A DNA stretch of 64,000 nucleotides from Clostridium sp. 1001275B_160808_H3 (GTDB taxonomy: Bacteria > Bacillota > Clostridia > Clostridiales > Clostridiaceae). Within the stretch, counting starts at the first letter, position 1, and each line of letters starts with the position of its first letter. The translations under genes and the position numbers were made by a program. Shown here piece by piece: positions 55,851 through 64,000 of this stretch. Location of the stretch: contig NZ_JADNAT010000003.1 in the NCBI RefSeq assembly GCF_015550425.1, forward strand, positions 124,001 to 188,000, in the 5' to 3' direction. The notes beneath the pieces were generated by a model. It was given only the letters and a program-made list of their open reading frames with translations. It was not told the origin of the DNA and did no database searches.

Positions 55851-56516
55851 CTACATAAAGCCATTTTCCTTTAAGAAACTTTCATTTATTTTATATTCTT
55901 TTTTAATCACTTTCTCATTAACTTTTTCATTAAACTTCATAAAGCTTTCGATATATTTACCTACTATGTCGCATTCAATATTTACAAAGTCTCCAACTTT
56001 TTTATAAGCTAAAGTAGTTTCGCTACTTGTATGAGGTATTATAGAAAGTAAAAACTTTTCATCATCTACATATGCTACCGTTAAGCTTATTCCATCGATG
56101 GCAATTGAGCCTTTTTCAACTATATATTTAATAACAGACGATGAGGGCTTAATTGTTATGAGTATAGCCATTTCATCTTTAGCTATAGATGTTATTTGAC
56201 CTATACAATCTATATGTCCACTTACAATATGTCCTCCAAATCTACTATTTGCACTTAATGCTCTTTCTAAATTAATTTTTGATCCTATTTTAAGACTTCC
56301 TAAATTACTTCTTTTTAATGATTCTAAGACAATATCAGCTGTAAACTCAGTAGTAGTCATACTAATTACCGTTAAACAAACACCATTTACAGAAATACTA
56401 TCTCCTATATTTGTATTTTCCAATACCTTCTTAGCTTGTACCTTTATCTTGCAATACTTAAGTCCTTTTTTAATTTCCTTTATAATTCCAACTTCCTCGA
56501 CTATACCTGTAAACAA
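55851..56516 (-). CDS. ribE: Riboflavin synthase, alpha chain
   Basis: 221 aa, two repeated beta-barrel lumazine-binding domains: MFTGIVEEVG with SVNGVCLTV in the first and SGHIDCIGQI with AIDGISLTV in the second. It dismutates two lumazines to riboflavin. Start is TTG (the Met of MFTGIVE) with RBS GAGGTGATAA; 4 bp after ribD. The C-terminal tail (after IVGKYIESF) is about 20 residues longer than usual and Lys/Glu-rich. Confidence 0.97.
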   Translation of the reverse strand: MFTGIVEEVGIIKEIKKGLKYCKIKVQAKKVLENTNIGDSISVNGVCLTVISMTTTEFTADIVLESLKRSNLGSLKIGSKINLERALSANSRFGGHIVSGHIDCIGQITSIAKDEMAILITIKPSSSVIKYIVEKGSIAIDGISLTVAYVDDEKFLLSIIPHTSSETTLAYKKVGDFVNIECDIVGKYIESFMKFNEKVNEKVIKKEYKINESFLKENGFM

Positions 56517-56520
56517 ATTA

Positions 56521-57609
56521 TCACCTCTTTATATATCCAGTTAATAATATATCTTCACCTAAATTTTCAGTTTTTAAATTATCGATTTTATAAGATTCAC
56601 TCAATAAGTTTATTCCTTCCCCCTCAATAGAGGTTTTAGAATTTCTACCACCTATTATTTTAGGAGCAATAAATATCATTACTTTATCTACTATTTCAGC
56701 TTTTAAAGCAGAAAAATTTAATTCCCCGCCACCTTCTAAAAGAATGCCATCTATTTTTAGTTCACCTAGTTTTATCATTAAATCATTTAAATCAACCTTA
56801 TTATTTAATGATTTTATAATTAAAACTTCTGCACCAAGTTCTTCTATTAATTTTTTCTTTTTTAAATCTGCATTTTTAGTAGTTGCTATTATTGTTTTAT
56901 AATTATGTGAGTTTTTTAATATTTTTGAATCTAATGGAATTCTAAGATTACTATCAACTATAATTCTTATAGGATTTCTTCCATTATTAATGTTACAAGT
57001 TAAACTTGGATCATCTTGAAGCACTGTATTTATTCCTACCATAATTGCACTTAACTCATTTCTTAATTCATGTACTTTTAATCTTGAAATTTCTCCAGTA
57101 ATCCACTTAGATTCACCAGTTTTAGTTGCTATCTTGCCGTCTAAAGAAACAGCAGATTTTAAAACAACATAAGGCTTTTTAGTTTTTATATACTTCATAA
57201 AAACTTCATTCAATCTAAAACATTCTTCTTCTAATACTCCAACATTAACTTCAATTCCAACTTGTTTTAGTTTATCAATGCTCTTTCCAGAAACTAATGG
57301 ATTTGCATCTAAACTACCTATTACAACTCTAGAAATTTTAGAAGAAATTAATTTATCTACACAAGGTGGAGTTTTACCATAATGATAGCAAGGCTCTAAT
57401 GTTACATATATAGTTGCACCTTCAACACTTTCAGTCGAATTGTTAATTGCTTCTATTTCAGCATGATTTCCGCCATACTTTTTATGATATCCTTGTCCAA
57501 TTACTTTTCCATTCTTTACAATAACTGCTCCTACTAATGGATTAGGATTGACTTTACCTTTTCCATTCTTAGCTAAGTCAATAGCTAATTGCATATATTT
57601 TTTATCCAT
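56521..57609 (-). CDS. ribD: Bifunctional riboflavin deaminase/reductase
   Basis: 362 aa. N-terminal deaminase with zinc motifs HAE (NHAEIEAI) and PCYHYGKTPPC; C-terminal reductase with VVLKSAVSLDGKIA, SKWITG and LLEGGGELNFS. It performs the second and third steps of riboflavin synthesis. First gene of the operon, preceded by the FMN riboswitch and two terminator hairpins. RBS GGGGGTTAAAAG before ATG. Confidence 0.98.
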   Translation of the reverse strand: MDKKYMQLAIDLAKNGKGKVNPNPLVGAVIVKNGKVIGQGYHKKYGGNHAEIEAINNSTESVEGATIYVTLEPCYHYGKTPPCVDKLISSKISRVVIGSLDANPLVSGKSIDKLKQVGIEVNVGVLEEECFRLNEVFMKYIKTKKPYVVLKSAVSLDGKIATKTGESKWITGEISRLKVHELRNELSAIMVGINTVLQDDPSLTCNINNGRNPIRIIVDSNLRIPLDSKILKNSHNYKTIIATTKNADLKKKKLIEELGAEVLIIKSLNNKVDLNDLMIKLGELKIDGILLEGGGELNFSALKAEIVDKVMIFIAPKIIGGRNSKTSIEGEGINLLSESYKIDNLKTENLGEDILLTGYIKR

Positions 57610-57641
57610 CTTTTAACCCCCATTTTTATTTATAAAACAAA

Positions 57642-57673
57642 AATGCTCTGAGTAACTTAGAACTCAGAGCATT
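57642..57673 (-). terminator. Second leader terminator, rib operon
   Basis: AATGCTCTGAGT and ACTCAGAGCATT form a perfect 12-bp stem; on the minus strand TTTTTG follows. It lies 32 bases before ribD. Confidence 0.8.
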
Positions 57674-57737
57674 AAAATACAATAATAAAAATAATTATAT
57701 AAATAAAAACTTGTTATTTTTATATCAAAGATAGTAT

Positions 57738-57773
57738 TAAAAAAGCTCTGAAATATAAAGATATTTCAGAGCT
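57738..57773 (-). terminator. First leader terminator (FMN riboswitch platform)
   Basis: AGCTCTGAAATAT (57744-57756) and ATATTTCAGAGCT (57761-57773), loop of 4, with TTTTTT on the minus strand after the stem. About 57 bases after the FMN aptamer. Confidence 0.87.
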
Positions 57774-57829
57774 AAATTAACAATATAACAAATAAAAGTA
57801 ATTATAAATAAAAATCACTTAAATGTATT

Positions 57830-57937
57830 ATCTTCTTCCATCCAGACTGTACTGTCGGCTTCGGAGTTTCACCGAATCATGCTAAAATAGCTCGCGGGCT
57901 TTACCGCCGGTAGGGAATTTCACCCTGCCCTGAAGAT
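57830..57937 (-). promoter_or_regulatory. FMN riboswitch (RFN element)
   Basis: On the minus strand all conserved blocks appear in order: ATCTTCAGGGCAGGGTGAAA, TTCCCTACCGGCGGTAAAGC, CCGCGAGC, GATTCGGTGAAACTCCGAAG, CCGACAGT, AGTCTGGATGGAAGAAGAT, closed by the P1 stem ATCTTC/GAAGAT. FMN binding would favour the downstream terminator and shut off ribDE-ribBA-ribH. Confidence 0.98.
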
Positions 57938-58092
57938 TTATTAAATTTTATATTGTTATTTTATTATCAATTCTATTATTTGTCAAGGGTAAATTTTCTA
58001 GAAATTTCAACTTCAATGTGAAATTATACCCCATTACCTTATATAATGTTGCTATTAAATTAGCTTTAAAAGTACTTAGCCTCGATATTTCA
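57938..58092. other. Rib operon upstream region
   Basis: About 155 AT-rich bases with no ORF; should hold the riboflavin operon promoter (minus strand), e.g. around TTGACA, read on the minus strand at about 57981-57986 (TGTCAA on plus). Confidence 0.5.
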
Positions 58093-58257
58093 CTAGTCAT
58101 CACTACAAACACAAAACTTATTTTGTAAATTTATGTACTCTTCATCACTTAAACTATTTAAATACCTTATAAAATGATCTTCACTACAAAAAATTCCTAT
58201 TTTATTTTCAAATGAGCTTTCAATTAATTTATTTTTGCAATACTTACATTCTTTCAT
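58093..58257 (-). CDS. Small zinc-finger-like protein, 54 aa
   Basis: 54 aa from ATG 58257 with RBS AGGGTGAT; a TTG 17 codons upstream has no RBS. Two metal-ligand pairs, CKYCKNKL at residues 4-11 and FCSEDHFIRYL around 23-33, resemble the small MYM/TRASH-type zinc fingers (CxxC ... FCSxxC/H). Ends CVCSDD. Such proteins are common small clostridial products with unknown roles. Confidence 0.65.
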   Translation of the reverse strand: MKECKYCKNKLIESSFENKIGIFCSEDHFIRYLNSLSDEEYINLQNKFCVCSDD

Positions 58258-58424
58258 TTTTATCACCCTACCAATAAATCTTACATTATTTATTTTATTT
58301 TCAAACAATATTAAACTGATATTACCTTATTATATTACTATAATTATATAATTTTATAACAATAGACTGTGATTTGTATATTTAAATTATTCTATAGCCA
58401 AACTAACCATGAAAGGTGGTTATT

Positions 58425-58748
58425 ATGATGAAAAAATTTATTTATACTCTTTTAATATTTTTATGCTTAAACTTTAACATTGTTAAAGCTGAGCCTCAAA
58501 TACAAACTAATATTTTTAATCAAGGTGTTTATAAAGTGGAGAACATTATTAAAGTCTTAGGTGGAGATTTATCATCTATACAAAACATCTCTAGTGATAA
58601 AAGTATTTATTTTCTATTAGTGGATGAAAATCAATCAGTAATACAAGCACTAAAAATAGAACCTAATTCTGCTAAATATGAATTACATAAGCTTAAGCCT
58701 AATTATAAGATAATATTAATTGGTGAAGGATCAGCATTTTTATCTTAA
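58425..58748 (+). CDS. Small secreted protein, tandem paralogue 1
   Basis: 107 aa from ATG 58425 (RBS AAAGGTGG); an in-frame GTG at 58416 overlaps the RBS and is unlikely. Signal peptide ends near VKA-E. The mature part matches the next gene's product: FNQGVYKVENI versus LTEGVYNANDL, a middle block of the form YFLLVDENQSVIQALKIEPNS versus YIIIYDEADTIVQSIKLIPSS (given in part), and YKIILIGEGSAFLS versus YKIIVVGDGSIALS. Unknown beta-rich domain, about 85 residues; no cysteines. Confidence 0.78.
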   Translation: MMKKFIYTLLIFLCLNFNIVKAEPQIQTNIFNQGVYKVENIIKVLGGDLSSIQNISSDKSIYFLLVDENQSVIQALKIEPNSAKYELHKLKPNYKIILIGEGSAFLS

Positions 58749-58797
58749 AAATTTTAACTTTAAATAATGTAAAATTACCTGAAAGGCGGTTTAATTT

Positions 58798-59118
58798 ATG
58801 AAAAAATTTATTTTTATGATATTAATTAGTTTATCATTATCTTTTAATACTGTTTATGCTGTATATCAAGCACCTTCTAAGACACTTACCGAAGGTGTTT
58901 ATAATGCAAATGACCTTGGGATTCCATTAAATGAGATAAATTATGCTCAAAATGTATCAGAGAAAGGTATTACTTATATCATTATTTATGATGAAGCTGA
59001 TACTATAGTTCAATCAATAAAACTAATTCCTAGTTCACCTAAGGTTAAATTATATCCTCAGCTAGATCCTAGCTACAAAATAATTGTAGTTGGTGACGGT
59101 TCTATAGCTTTATCTTAA
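58798..59118 (+). CDS. Small secreted protein, tandem paralogue 2
   Basis: 106 aa, starts 49 bp after the first paralogue with RBS GAAAGGCGG. Signal peptide ends near VYA-V. It shares the blocks EGVYNANDL, SIKLIPSS and YKIIVVGDGS with paralogue 1, so the pair arose by duplication and has diverged considerably. The shape (short strand-rich domain, C-terminal hydrophobic strand ending Leu-Ser) is seen in both. Function unknown; the two probably share a transcript. Confidence 0.78.
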   Translation: MKKFIFMILISLSLSFNTVYAVYQAPSKTLTEGVYNANDLGIPLNEINYAQNVSEKGITYIIIYDEADTIVQSIKLIPSSPKVKLYPQLDPSYKIIVVGDGSIALS

Positions 59119-59395
59119 ATTCAATTTAGGTATATAAGGTTAAAATGATTTTTAATAAAACGTTTAATTCTCAATATCAAATTGCAATTTCACAACCTAA
59201 TTCTCCACCATCTAATAAAATCTAATAAAACCACAATAAATATACACATTTCAAGTGATTTTATTTTAATTTTAAGCATAGAATGTATTGTTAAATGCAA
59301 TCATCTTTATAAAGCAAGTGATAATTTTGCAATATCACTAATTTATATTAATCAAATGCTTATAACTACATAAAATTATAAAAGGGGGAAAAGTA
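59119..59395. other. Gap between secreted paralogues and zinc-ribbon gene
   Basis: A 63-codon open stretch (59182-59373) has no RBS and a composition unlike coding DNA here; nothing else is recognisable. Confidence 0.5.
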
Positions 59396-59689
59396 ATGTT
59401 CTGTAAGAATTGTGGAAAGGAAATAGATGATAATGCAGCAGTATGTATACATTGTGGTGTGGCAACAAATCCTACACCTACTGTTGTAGATAATGGTGGA
59501 TTTGGATGGGGATTATTAGGATGCTGTATTCCGATTGTAGGTTTAATTTTATTTTTAGTTTGGAAAGATACTAAACCTAAAACATCTAAAGCTGCTGGTA
59601 TAGGTGCTTTAGTTTCAGTTGCTATTTATATATTATTATACTTATTAATTTTTATCATAGGTGCTGCTTCAGCTCCATATGGTTACTAA
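59396..59689 (+). CDS. Zinc-ribbon membrane protein
   Basis: 97 aa. N-terminal double-CxxC zinc ribbon (FCKNCGKEIDDNAAVCIHCG), a Pro/Thr/Val linker, then two hydrophobic segments (about 40-57 and 66-90). This is the common bacterial zinc-ribbon plus TM layout of unknown function. RBS AAAGGGGGAAAA. It precedes a DUF2085 membrane protein by 22 bp on the same strand. Confidence 0.85.
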   Translation: MFCKNCGKEIDDNAAVCIHCGVATNPTPTVVDNGGFGWGLLGCCIPIVGLILFLVWKDTKPKTSKAAGIGALVSVAIYILLYLLIFIIGAASAPYGY

Positions 59690-59711
59690 TAATTTTCATG
59701 GTTATTAATAA

Positions 59712-60074
59712 ATGATTAAAAAATTTTTCTCTAAATGGTTACCAATTATATTTGGATGTCATTGTAGAGATGATAGATCTTTTTATTTTAAGAATAAAAA
59801 ATTTCCTATATGTGCTAGATGTACTGGCGAGCTAATTGGCATGATTTGTTCGCCAGTTCTATTTTCTTTTTATCATCCAAATATAATTTTAAATCTAATT
59901 TTAATGATTCCAATGCTTTTAGATGGCTTTATACAATTATTGACTCATTACGAAAGTAACAATTTAAAAAGAGTTTTAACAGGATTACTTTTTGGCTATG
60001 CTTTAAGTAATATATTTATAATATCAATAATTTTTACATGGAAATGTGGTTATAATTTTGGAAGAAACATTTAG
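59712..60074 (+). CDS. DUF2085 membrane protein
   Basis: 120 aa with the family's N-terminal His/Cys motif: GCHCRDDRSFYFKNKKFPICARCTGELIG, i.e. C-x-C-R then C-x-x-C-x-G before the first membrane helix. Three membrane segments follow, including LMIPMLLDGFIQLLTHYESNN. The cysteines may bind a metal; the function of the family is unknown. RBS is weak, and the ATG may be coupled to the zinc-ribbon gene. Confidence 0.85.
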   Translation: MIKKFFSKWLPIIFGCHCRDDRSFYFKNKKFPICARCTGELIGMICSPVLFSFYHPNIILNLILMIPMLLDGFIQLLTHYESNNLKRVLTGLLFGYALSNIFIISIIFTWKCGYNFGRNI

Positions 60075-60160
60075 AAAATAATAAAAGATTACCTATTCTT
60101 TTATATTTTAAATTATTTAAAATACATAAGATTCATAAGTATTATTAAAAGATTAAATGA

Positions 60161-60226
60161 GTAATTAAAAAAGTTGCATAAGATTAAATGTTAATACTTA
60201 ATCTTATACAACTTTTTTAATTACTT
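60161..60226. terminator. Long bidirectional terminator
   Basis: A 28-bp stem (60161-60188 with 60199-60226) beginning AGTAATTAAAAAAGTTG with one mismatch, loop of 10, between convergent DUF2085 and oppA-like genes. Confidence 0.9.
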
Positions 60227-60264
60227 ATCATTGAGTTTAATAATAGTTAGTTTTAATTATTATT

Positions 60265-61905
60265 TTACTTGGATTCCTCTATATATGCCTTATCAAAGTA
60301 CACATGTCCAAGCATTGAAACTCTAACTCCCTTAACTTCAGGCTTAGCCCCAGTTGTTTTATTATAGAAGTAAAGTGGAATTATTGGCATATCCTCCATT
60401 AAAATATCTTCTGCTTGTTTCATCATATCCCATCTTTTATCTGCATCAGCTTCAACCTTAGCAGCATTAACTAATTCATCATACTTAGGATTTGAATAAC
60501 CAGCATCGTTGTTTCCTCCACCTGTTACCCATAAATCTAAGAATGTCATAGGATCAACATAATCTCCAAGCCAACCATGTCTTGCAATTTGATATCCACC
60601 TTGTTGTCTAGTATTTAAGAATACTTTCCACTCTTGGTTTGCTAACTCTACATTTACTCCAATCTTAGCCCAGTCTTGTTGAATTACTTGTGCTACTAAA
60701 TTGTGAGATCCTTCTGAATTATACATAAATTCTAAAGTTGGCATTCCTTCTCCATTTGGATATCCAGCTTCAGCTAGTAATTTTTTAGCTTCTTCTATAT
60801 TAGGTTTTGTTGCATCATAGTACTTTCTATCAGCAAATTCTTCTCCTTTAGCATTTAAGATTCCTTCAGGAACAAAAGCATATGCCGTAGTTTGTTTTGC
60901 CTTTGTAACTTCATTAACTATACCTTCTCTATCAATTGCAATAGATAAAGCTTTTCTTACTTTTGCATTACTTAAAACCTTTTTAACATCTTCAGTTAAA
61001 GTTGATTGTTTACCAACATTAAATACTAACATGTAATTTCCAAGGTTTGGATGAATTGTAACTAATCCTTCTGCTTGACCACTTTCAATTTCTGCTGGTG
61101 GAACTGTATCAACCATATCAAATTCTCCAGATTTTAATGAAGCATAAGCAGTATTTTGATCAGTAACTAATTTATAAACTACTCCTGGAAGCTTTATTGA
61201 ATTTTTATTCCAGTAGTTTTCATTCTTTTCAAATATTAATTGATCTTTCATATCCCATTGAGTCAATTTGAAAGGTCCATTTGAAACATAAGTTTCTGGG
61301 TCTAGTGCCCAACTTTCTGGATTACTAGTAACTATATCTTCTCTTAATGGCATATAAGTTGTAAATGAAGTAAGTTCTAAGAAGTAAGCTGTTGGTGCTT
61401 CTAAAGTCACTTTTAAAGTATGCTCGTCTACAACTTCAATTCCAACGTCTTCTCTAGATGCTGTACCTTCATTAAATTTTTGTGCATTCTTTATATAAAA
61501 TAATTGATAATTGTATTCTGCTGCAGTTTCCTTAGATATAGCTCTTATCCAAGAATATTCGAAATCCTTTGCTGTTACTGGCTCCCCATCTGACCATTTA
61601 GCATCCTTTCTTAATTTAAAAGTATAAACTAAATTGTCGTCTGAAACTTCATAGCTTTCAGCAACTCCAGGAACTGCTTTTTCATTTTCATCAAGTTTCA
61701 TTAAACCTTCAAAAGCATTATCTATTACTGAACCTGCTCCTGATGAAGTGTTTAATGTAGGGTCAAGCGTTTCTGGATCCTCTCCTAAATTATAAATTAA
61801 TTTTCTTGAATCCTCTTGTTTGCTTTGGCATCCTGCAAATACAGACATTCCAAGAGCAAAAGTTAGTGCTACTGCACAAATTCTTCTTAATTTCTTTGCC
61901 TTCAT
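60265..61905 (-). CDS. Oligopeptide ABC transporter substrate-binding lipoprotein (OppA-like)
   Basis: 546 aa, SBP_bac_5 family. Lipoprotein signal with lipobox VFAGC (Cys at 26). Typical blocks: YNLGEDPETLDPTLNTSS, YEVSDDNLVYTFKLRKDAKWSDGEPVTAKDF, VRKALSIAIDREGI and LAEAGYPNGEGMPTLEFMYNSEGSHN (parts). It captures peptides outside the membrane for an Opp permease. No oppBCDF genes are in the window, so it is an orphan receptor or the operon lies elsewhere. RBS AGGGGGATT. Confidence 0.95.
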   Translation of the reverse strand: MKAKKLRRICAVALTFALGMSVFAGCQSKQEDSRKLIYNLGEDPETLDPTLNTSSGAGSVIDNAFEGLMKLDENEKAVPGVAESYEVSDDNLVYTFKLRKDAKWSDGEPVTAKDFEYSWIRAISKETAAEYNYQLFYIKNAQKFNEGTASREDVGIEVVDEHTLKVTLEAPTAYFLELTSFTTYMPLREDIVTSNPESWALDPETYVSNGPFKLTQWDMKDQLIFEKNENYWNKNSIKLPGVVYKLVTDQNTAYASLKSGEFDMVDTVPPAEIESGQAEGLVTIHPNLGNYMLVFNVGKQSTLTEDVKKVLSNAKVRKALSIAIDREGIVNEVTKAKQTTAYAFVPEGILNAKGEEFADRKYYDATKPNIEEAKKLLAEAGYPNGEGMPTLEFMYNSEGSHNLVAQVIQQDWAKIGVNVELANQEWKVFLNTRQQGGYQIARHGWLGDYVDPMTFLDLWVTGGGNNDAGYSNPKYDELVNAAKVEADADKRWDMMKQAEDILMEDMPIIPLYFYNKTTGAKPEVKGVRVSMLGHVYFDKAYIEESK

Positions 61906-62335
61906 AAAATTGAATCCCCCTTAATATTTATTTTCTTAATTTAATAATAAATTAAACCCCAATGATTTCTTTTCTAAAAATAAAAGAATTTAAATACAAT
62001 TTAATGTTTATTTATTCTTCTTATTTATACAAATAATACTCTTTAATACATAAAATGTCAATATGTATTTTTCAAAAAAAATAATAATTTATATAAAATT
62101 TTTAAATTGTAAGTAGTTTTTATAATTAATTTATTAATAAAAAGCTTATTTCAGTATACAAATTATCAATTATGCTTAATTTCAATTTTTTTCTGTATTT
62201 CATTATATTTTTTTATAATTATAAGCTAAAATTAATCACCTTTTTAAATTTAAAACATATTAAAAATACCCCATGAACACAATTTCATAATTCTTAATCC
62301 AATATTCTTTAGAAATTTACATATAAAAAGAAAAC
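61906..62335. other. Gene-free gap upstream of the oppA-like gene
   Basis: About 430 very AT-rich bases. No ORF with RBS, no clear riboswitch and no strong hairpin was seen; it must hold the promoter of the minus-strand oppA-like gene. Confidence 0.55.
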
Positions 62336-62370
62336 CATGATATTGTAGTTTATTTAATTACAATATCATG
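62336..62370 (-). terminator. Terminator of the permease gene
   Basis: CATGATATTGTA (62336-62347) and TACAATATCATG (62359-62370); on the minus strand followed by GTTTTCTTTTT. Confidence 0.87.
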
Positions 62371-62382
62371 ATTTGCCTTAAT

Positions 62383-63804
62383 CTAAATTAAGAATATAGC
62401 TACCAAAGTAGTAACAACCAGTCCAATTATAACAGGTTTGAAATTTTTTTTAGTAAGTTCAAAAGGATCTACTCCACATATTGCAGCTACTGGTATTACT
62501 GCCCAAGGAACTAAAGTTCCTCCACCAACCCATATTCCTGTTAATTGTCCTAAAGCTGTAAGGGTTGCTATTCCTCCACCTAGTGCAGTTGAGAATATTT
62601 GTGAAACTGACCCAACTAAAGATATCCCTGAAAAACCAGAACCATCTAACCCTGTTATTGCACCTACGATTGAAAGTGTACTTGCTGAAACAACAGAATT
62701 TATAGGTACTATATTAGCAAGGGCAAGGCCTAAATCATTTACTATTCCATGTGATGCTTCAGGAAGTATCTTACCAAAAATTTCATTAAAGGCTGAATCG
62801 CCTAAATAGAAAAATGCAGCAACAGGTATTACAACACCAAATATTTTAAAACCAAATTGCAAACCCTTTACCAAATCATTTGTTACTTTTTCAAGTGATT
62901 GTTTTCTATATGATATTACAGAAATTAAGCATAATATAAATACTGCAGTACCACCAATAAGAGCTGTTGCATCATTTCCTTGAAGGTTTGCCTTAATCAT
63001 TATAACTATATCTAAAGCAAATAACACTACAATTAACAAAGCTAAAGCTCTTCTTAATTTCTTAGATGATATCAGCTTTGTACTTTCCTTATTGCTCTCT
63101 TTATTTCCTTCTTTATTGCTTACTTCATCCTCAACCTTATATTCTAGTGTTGTTGCTCCAGATTTAATATCTTTTCTAAGAAAATAGAATCCAGCAACAG
63201 TTGTTACAACACCCATTGTTATTGTAAGAGGAACACTAGCTGACATAACACTTGATATAGGGATACCAGCTGCATCTGCAGTAAGCTTTGGTGCTGCTTG
63301 AATAATATAATCACTTGATAAAGCAATACCATGTCCAAATAAATTCATAGCCATTGCTACTCCTATAGCTGGAAGTCCTGCTTTCTTAGCAAGTGGTAAA
63401 AATAAAGCACCTACAAGTGCCACTGCTGGTGATGGCCAAAAGAACCAAGATAAAATCATCATGACTATACCAATGACCCAATAAGCAATCCAGTAATTTT
63501 TAATTACTCCTTTAAATGGGGAAACCATTTCATCATTTATACCAGAATCAATTAAAATACTACTCATAGCCGTTATAACAGAAATGATAAATATCGTCGG
63601 CATTAGCTCTTTTGTAGCATAAACAAAACTATTAAATATACCCATAGCTGCTTTATAAAGTGAATCTGTCCCCATAAGCCCTAAAATGAATATACCTAAT
63701 ATACAAATTAGAGATATATCTTTCTTTTTTACCATAGCAACTATAATAACTACTATAAAAAGAAGATAAATGTAGTGTAGTGGTGTTAGAGTTACGTTTA
63801 TCAT
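62383..63804 (-). CDS. Multi-pass permease of the ion-transporter superfamily (NhaC/gluconate-permease-like)
   Basis: 473 aa from ATG 63804 (RBS GTGGAGAA); an upstream GTG at 63816 overlaps the RBS. Eleven or so membrane segments, a central charged loop near 225-250 with a Lys/Glu/Ser/Asn repeat (NKEGNKESNKES), and two re-entrant-like Gly/Ser-rich stretches (WPSPAVALVGALFLPLAKKAGLPAIG and ALGGGIATLTALGQLTGIWVGGGTLVPWA, both given only as landmarks in part) typical of IT-superfamily transporters. It could exchange Na+ and H+ or take up an organic acid; the substrate is not readable. Confidence 0.8.
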   Translation of the reverse strand: MINVTLTPLHYIYLLFIVVIIVAMVKKKDISLICILGIFILGLMGTDSLYKAAMGIFNSFVYATKELMPTIFIISVITAMSSILIDSGINDEMVSPFKGVIKNYWIAYWVIGIVMMILSWFFWPSPAVALVGALFLPLAKKAGLPAIGVAMAMNLFGHGIALSSDYIIQAAPKLTADAAGIPISSVMSASVPLTITMGVVTTVAGFYFLRKDIKSGATTLEYKVEDEVSNKEGNKESNKESTKLISSKKLRRALALLIVVLFALDIVIMIKANLQGNDATALIGGTAVFILCLISVISYRKQSLEKVTNDLVKGLQFGFKIFGVVIPVAAFFYLGDSAFNEIFGKILPEASHGIVNDLGLALANIVPINSVVSASTLSIVGAITGLDGSGFSGISLVGSVSQIFSTALGGGIATLTALGQLTGIWVGGGTLVPWAVIPVAAICGVDPFELTKKNFKPVIIGLVVTTLVAIFLI

Positions 63805-64000
63805 GTATTTCTCCACTCTATTAATTACTATAGTATAAATTATGATAATTAAGCTTGCTTAGTTACAGAGTAAGAGTCAAAAAAATACATCTTTCTATAT
63901 TAAACTACTTTTTATATCTAATATACCTCTATATAAAAGACCAAATAACTTCATAAAGTCCCAAATAATTAAAAAGATAATAGTTAATTTGCCACTTCAA
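63805..64000. other. Right-edge non-coding DNA
   Basis: About 195 AT-rich bases upstream of the permease; no ORF or RNA recognised. The permease promoter should be here. Confidence 0.5.

Noticed and set aside
59182..59373. 63-codon ORF between the secreted paralogues and the zinc-ribbon gene
   Set aside because: No RBS, composition unlike coding DNA here (rich in His/Ile/Asn from AT-rich noncoding sequence).

Overview
The window is chromosome-like DNA from a low-GC Gram-positive anaerobe, most likely a Clostridium sensu stricto species. The evidence is the strongly AT-rich sequence and AT-ending codons, AGGAGG-type ribosome binding sites, frequent TTG/GTG starts, a glnA-nitR-gltBD order typical of clostridia, GAAC-N4-GTTT LexA boxes, and a TcdR/UviA-type toxin sigma factor. 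No species is claimed. No rRNA, tRNA, CRISPR array or insertion sequence was seen.

Layout. 1-8.5 kb is a nitrogen-assimilation run: glnA (5' end cut off), the ANTAR antiterminator gene nitR, both glutamate synthase subunits and ammonia-dependent asnA. 8.5-20.3 kb holds single genes and short units: a secreted helical protein, pyrE, a membrane-anchored esterase, a 688-aa protein with a Vsr/DUF559-like nuclease tail, queT behind a preQ1 riboswitch, an ABC-F ATPase, a DUF4358/MBOAT/DHHW acyl-transfer set and an acetate-type transporter. 20.4-26.1 kb has a DUF2828 (TROVE-like) protein with a degenerate vWA site, a XerC-like recombinase with a DNA-binding extension, and lexA behind three phased LexA boxes. 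26.1-33.8 kb is the leftward housekeeping block mutS-mutL-miaA-hfq plus an aluminium-resistance-type PLP lyase. 34-38.4 kb carries a lipoprotein, an orphan FliB, an SDR reductase and a divergent AraC regulator.

The most striking region is 38.7-42.9 kb. It encodes a leaderless protective-antigen-family binary-toxin translocation subunit (860 aa) ending in a ricin-type lectin and an extra unknown domain, a co-directional TcdR/BotR/UviA-like sigma factor, and a divergent UviB/BhlA-type holin-like peptide. A frameshifted gene remnant follows. This is the toxin/sigma/holin logic of the C. difficile PaLoc and the C. perfringens bacteriocin locus, apparently applied to an orphan binary-toxin B component. 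The position of the PA phi-clamp phenylalanine reads as leucine.

43.0-51.4 kb is a complete leftward urease system: urea channel ureI, ureABC, ureEFGD and an ECF nickel importer nikMN-nikQ-nikO. It is divergent from a MarR regulator whose upstream region holds two near-identical palindromes. Ammonia released by urease would feed the glnA/gltBD/asnA genes at the left edge. 52.3-54 kb has a c-di-GMP-I riboswitch with terminator ahead of an unknown secreted protein. 54.1-57.9 kb is ribDE-ribBA-ribH under an FMN riboswitch with two terminator hairpins in series. The right end has small secreted or membrane proteins, an OppA-type lipoprotein and a large ion/organic-acid permease.
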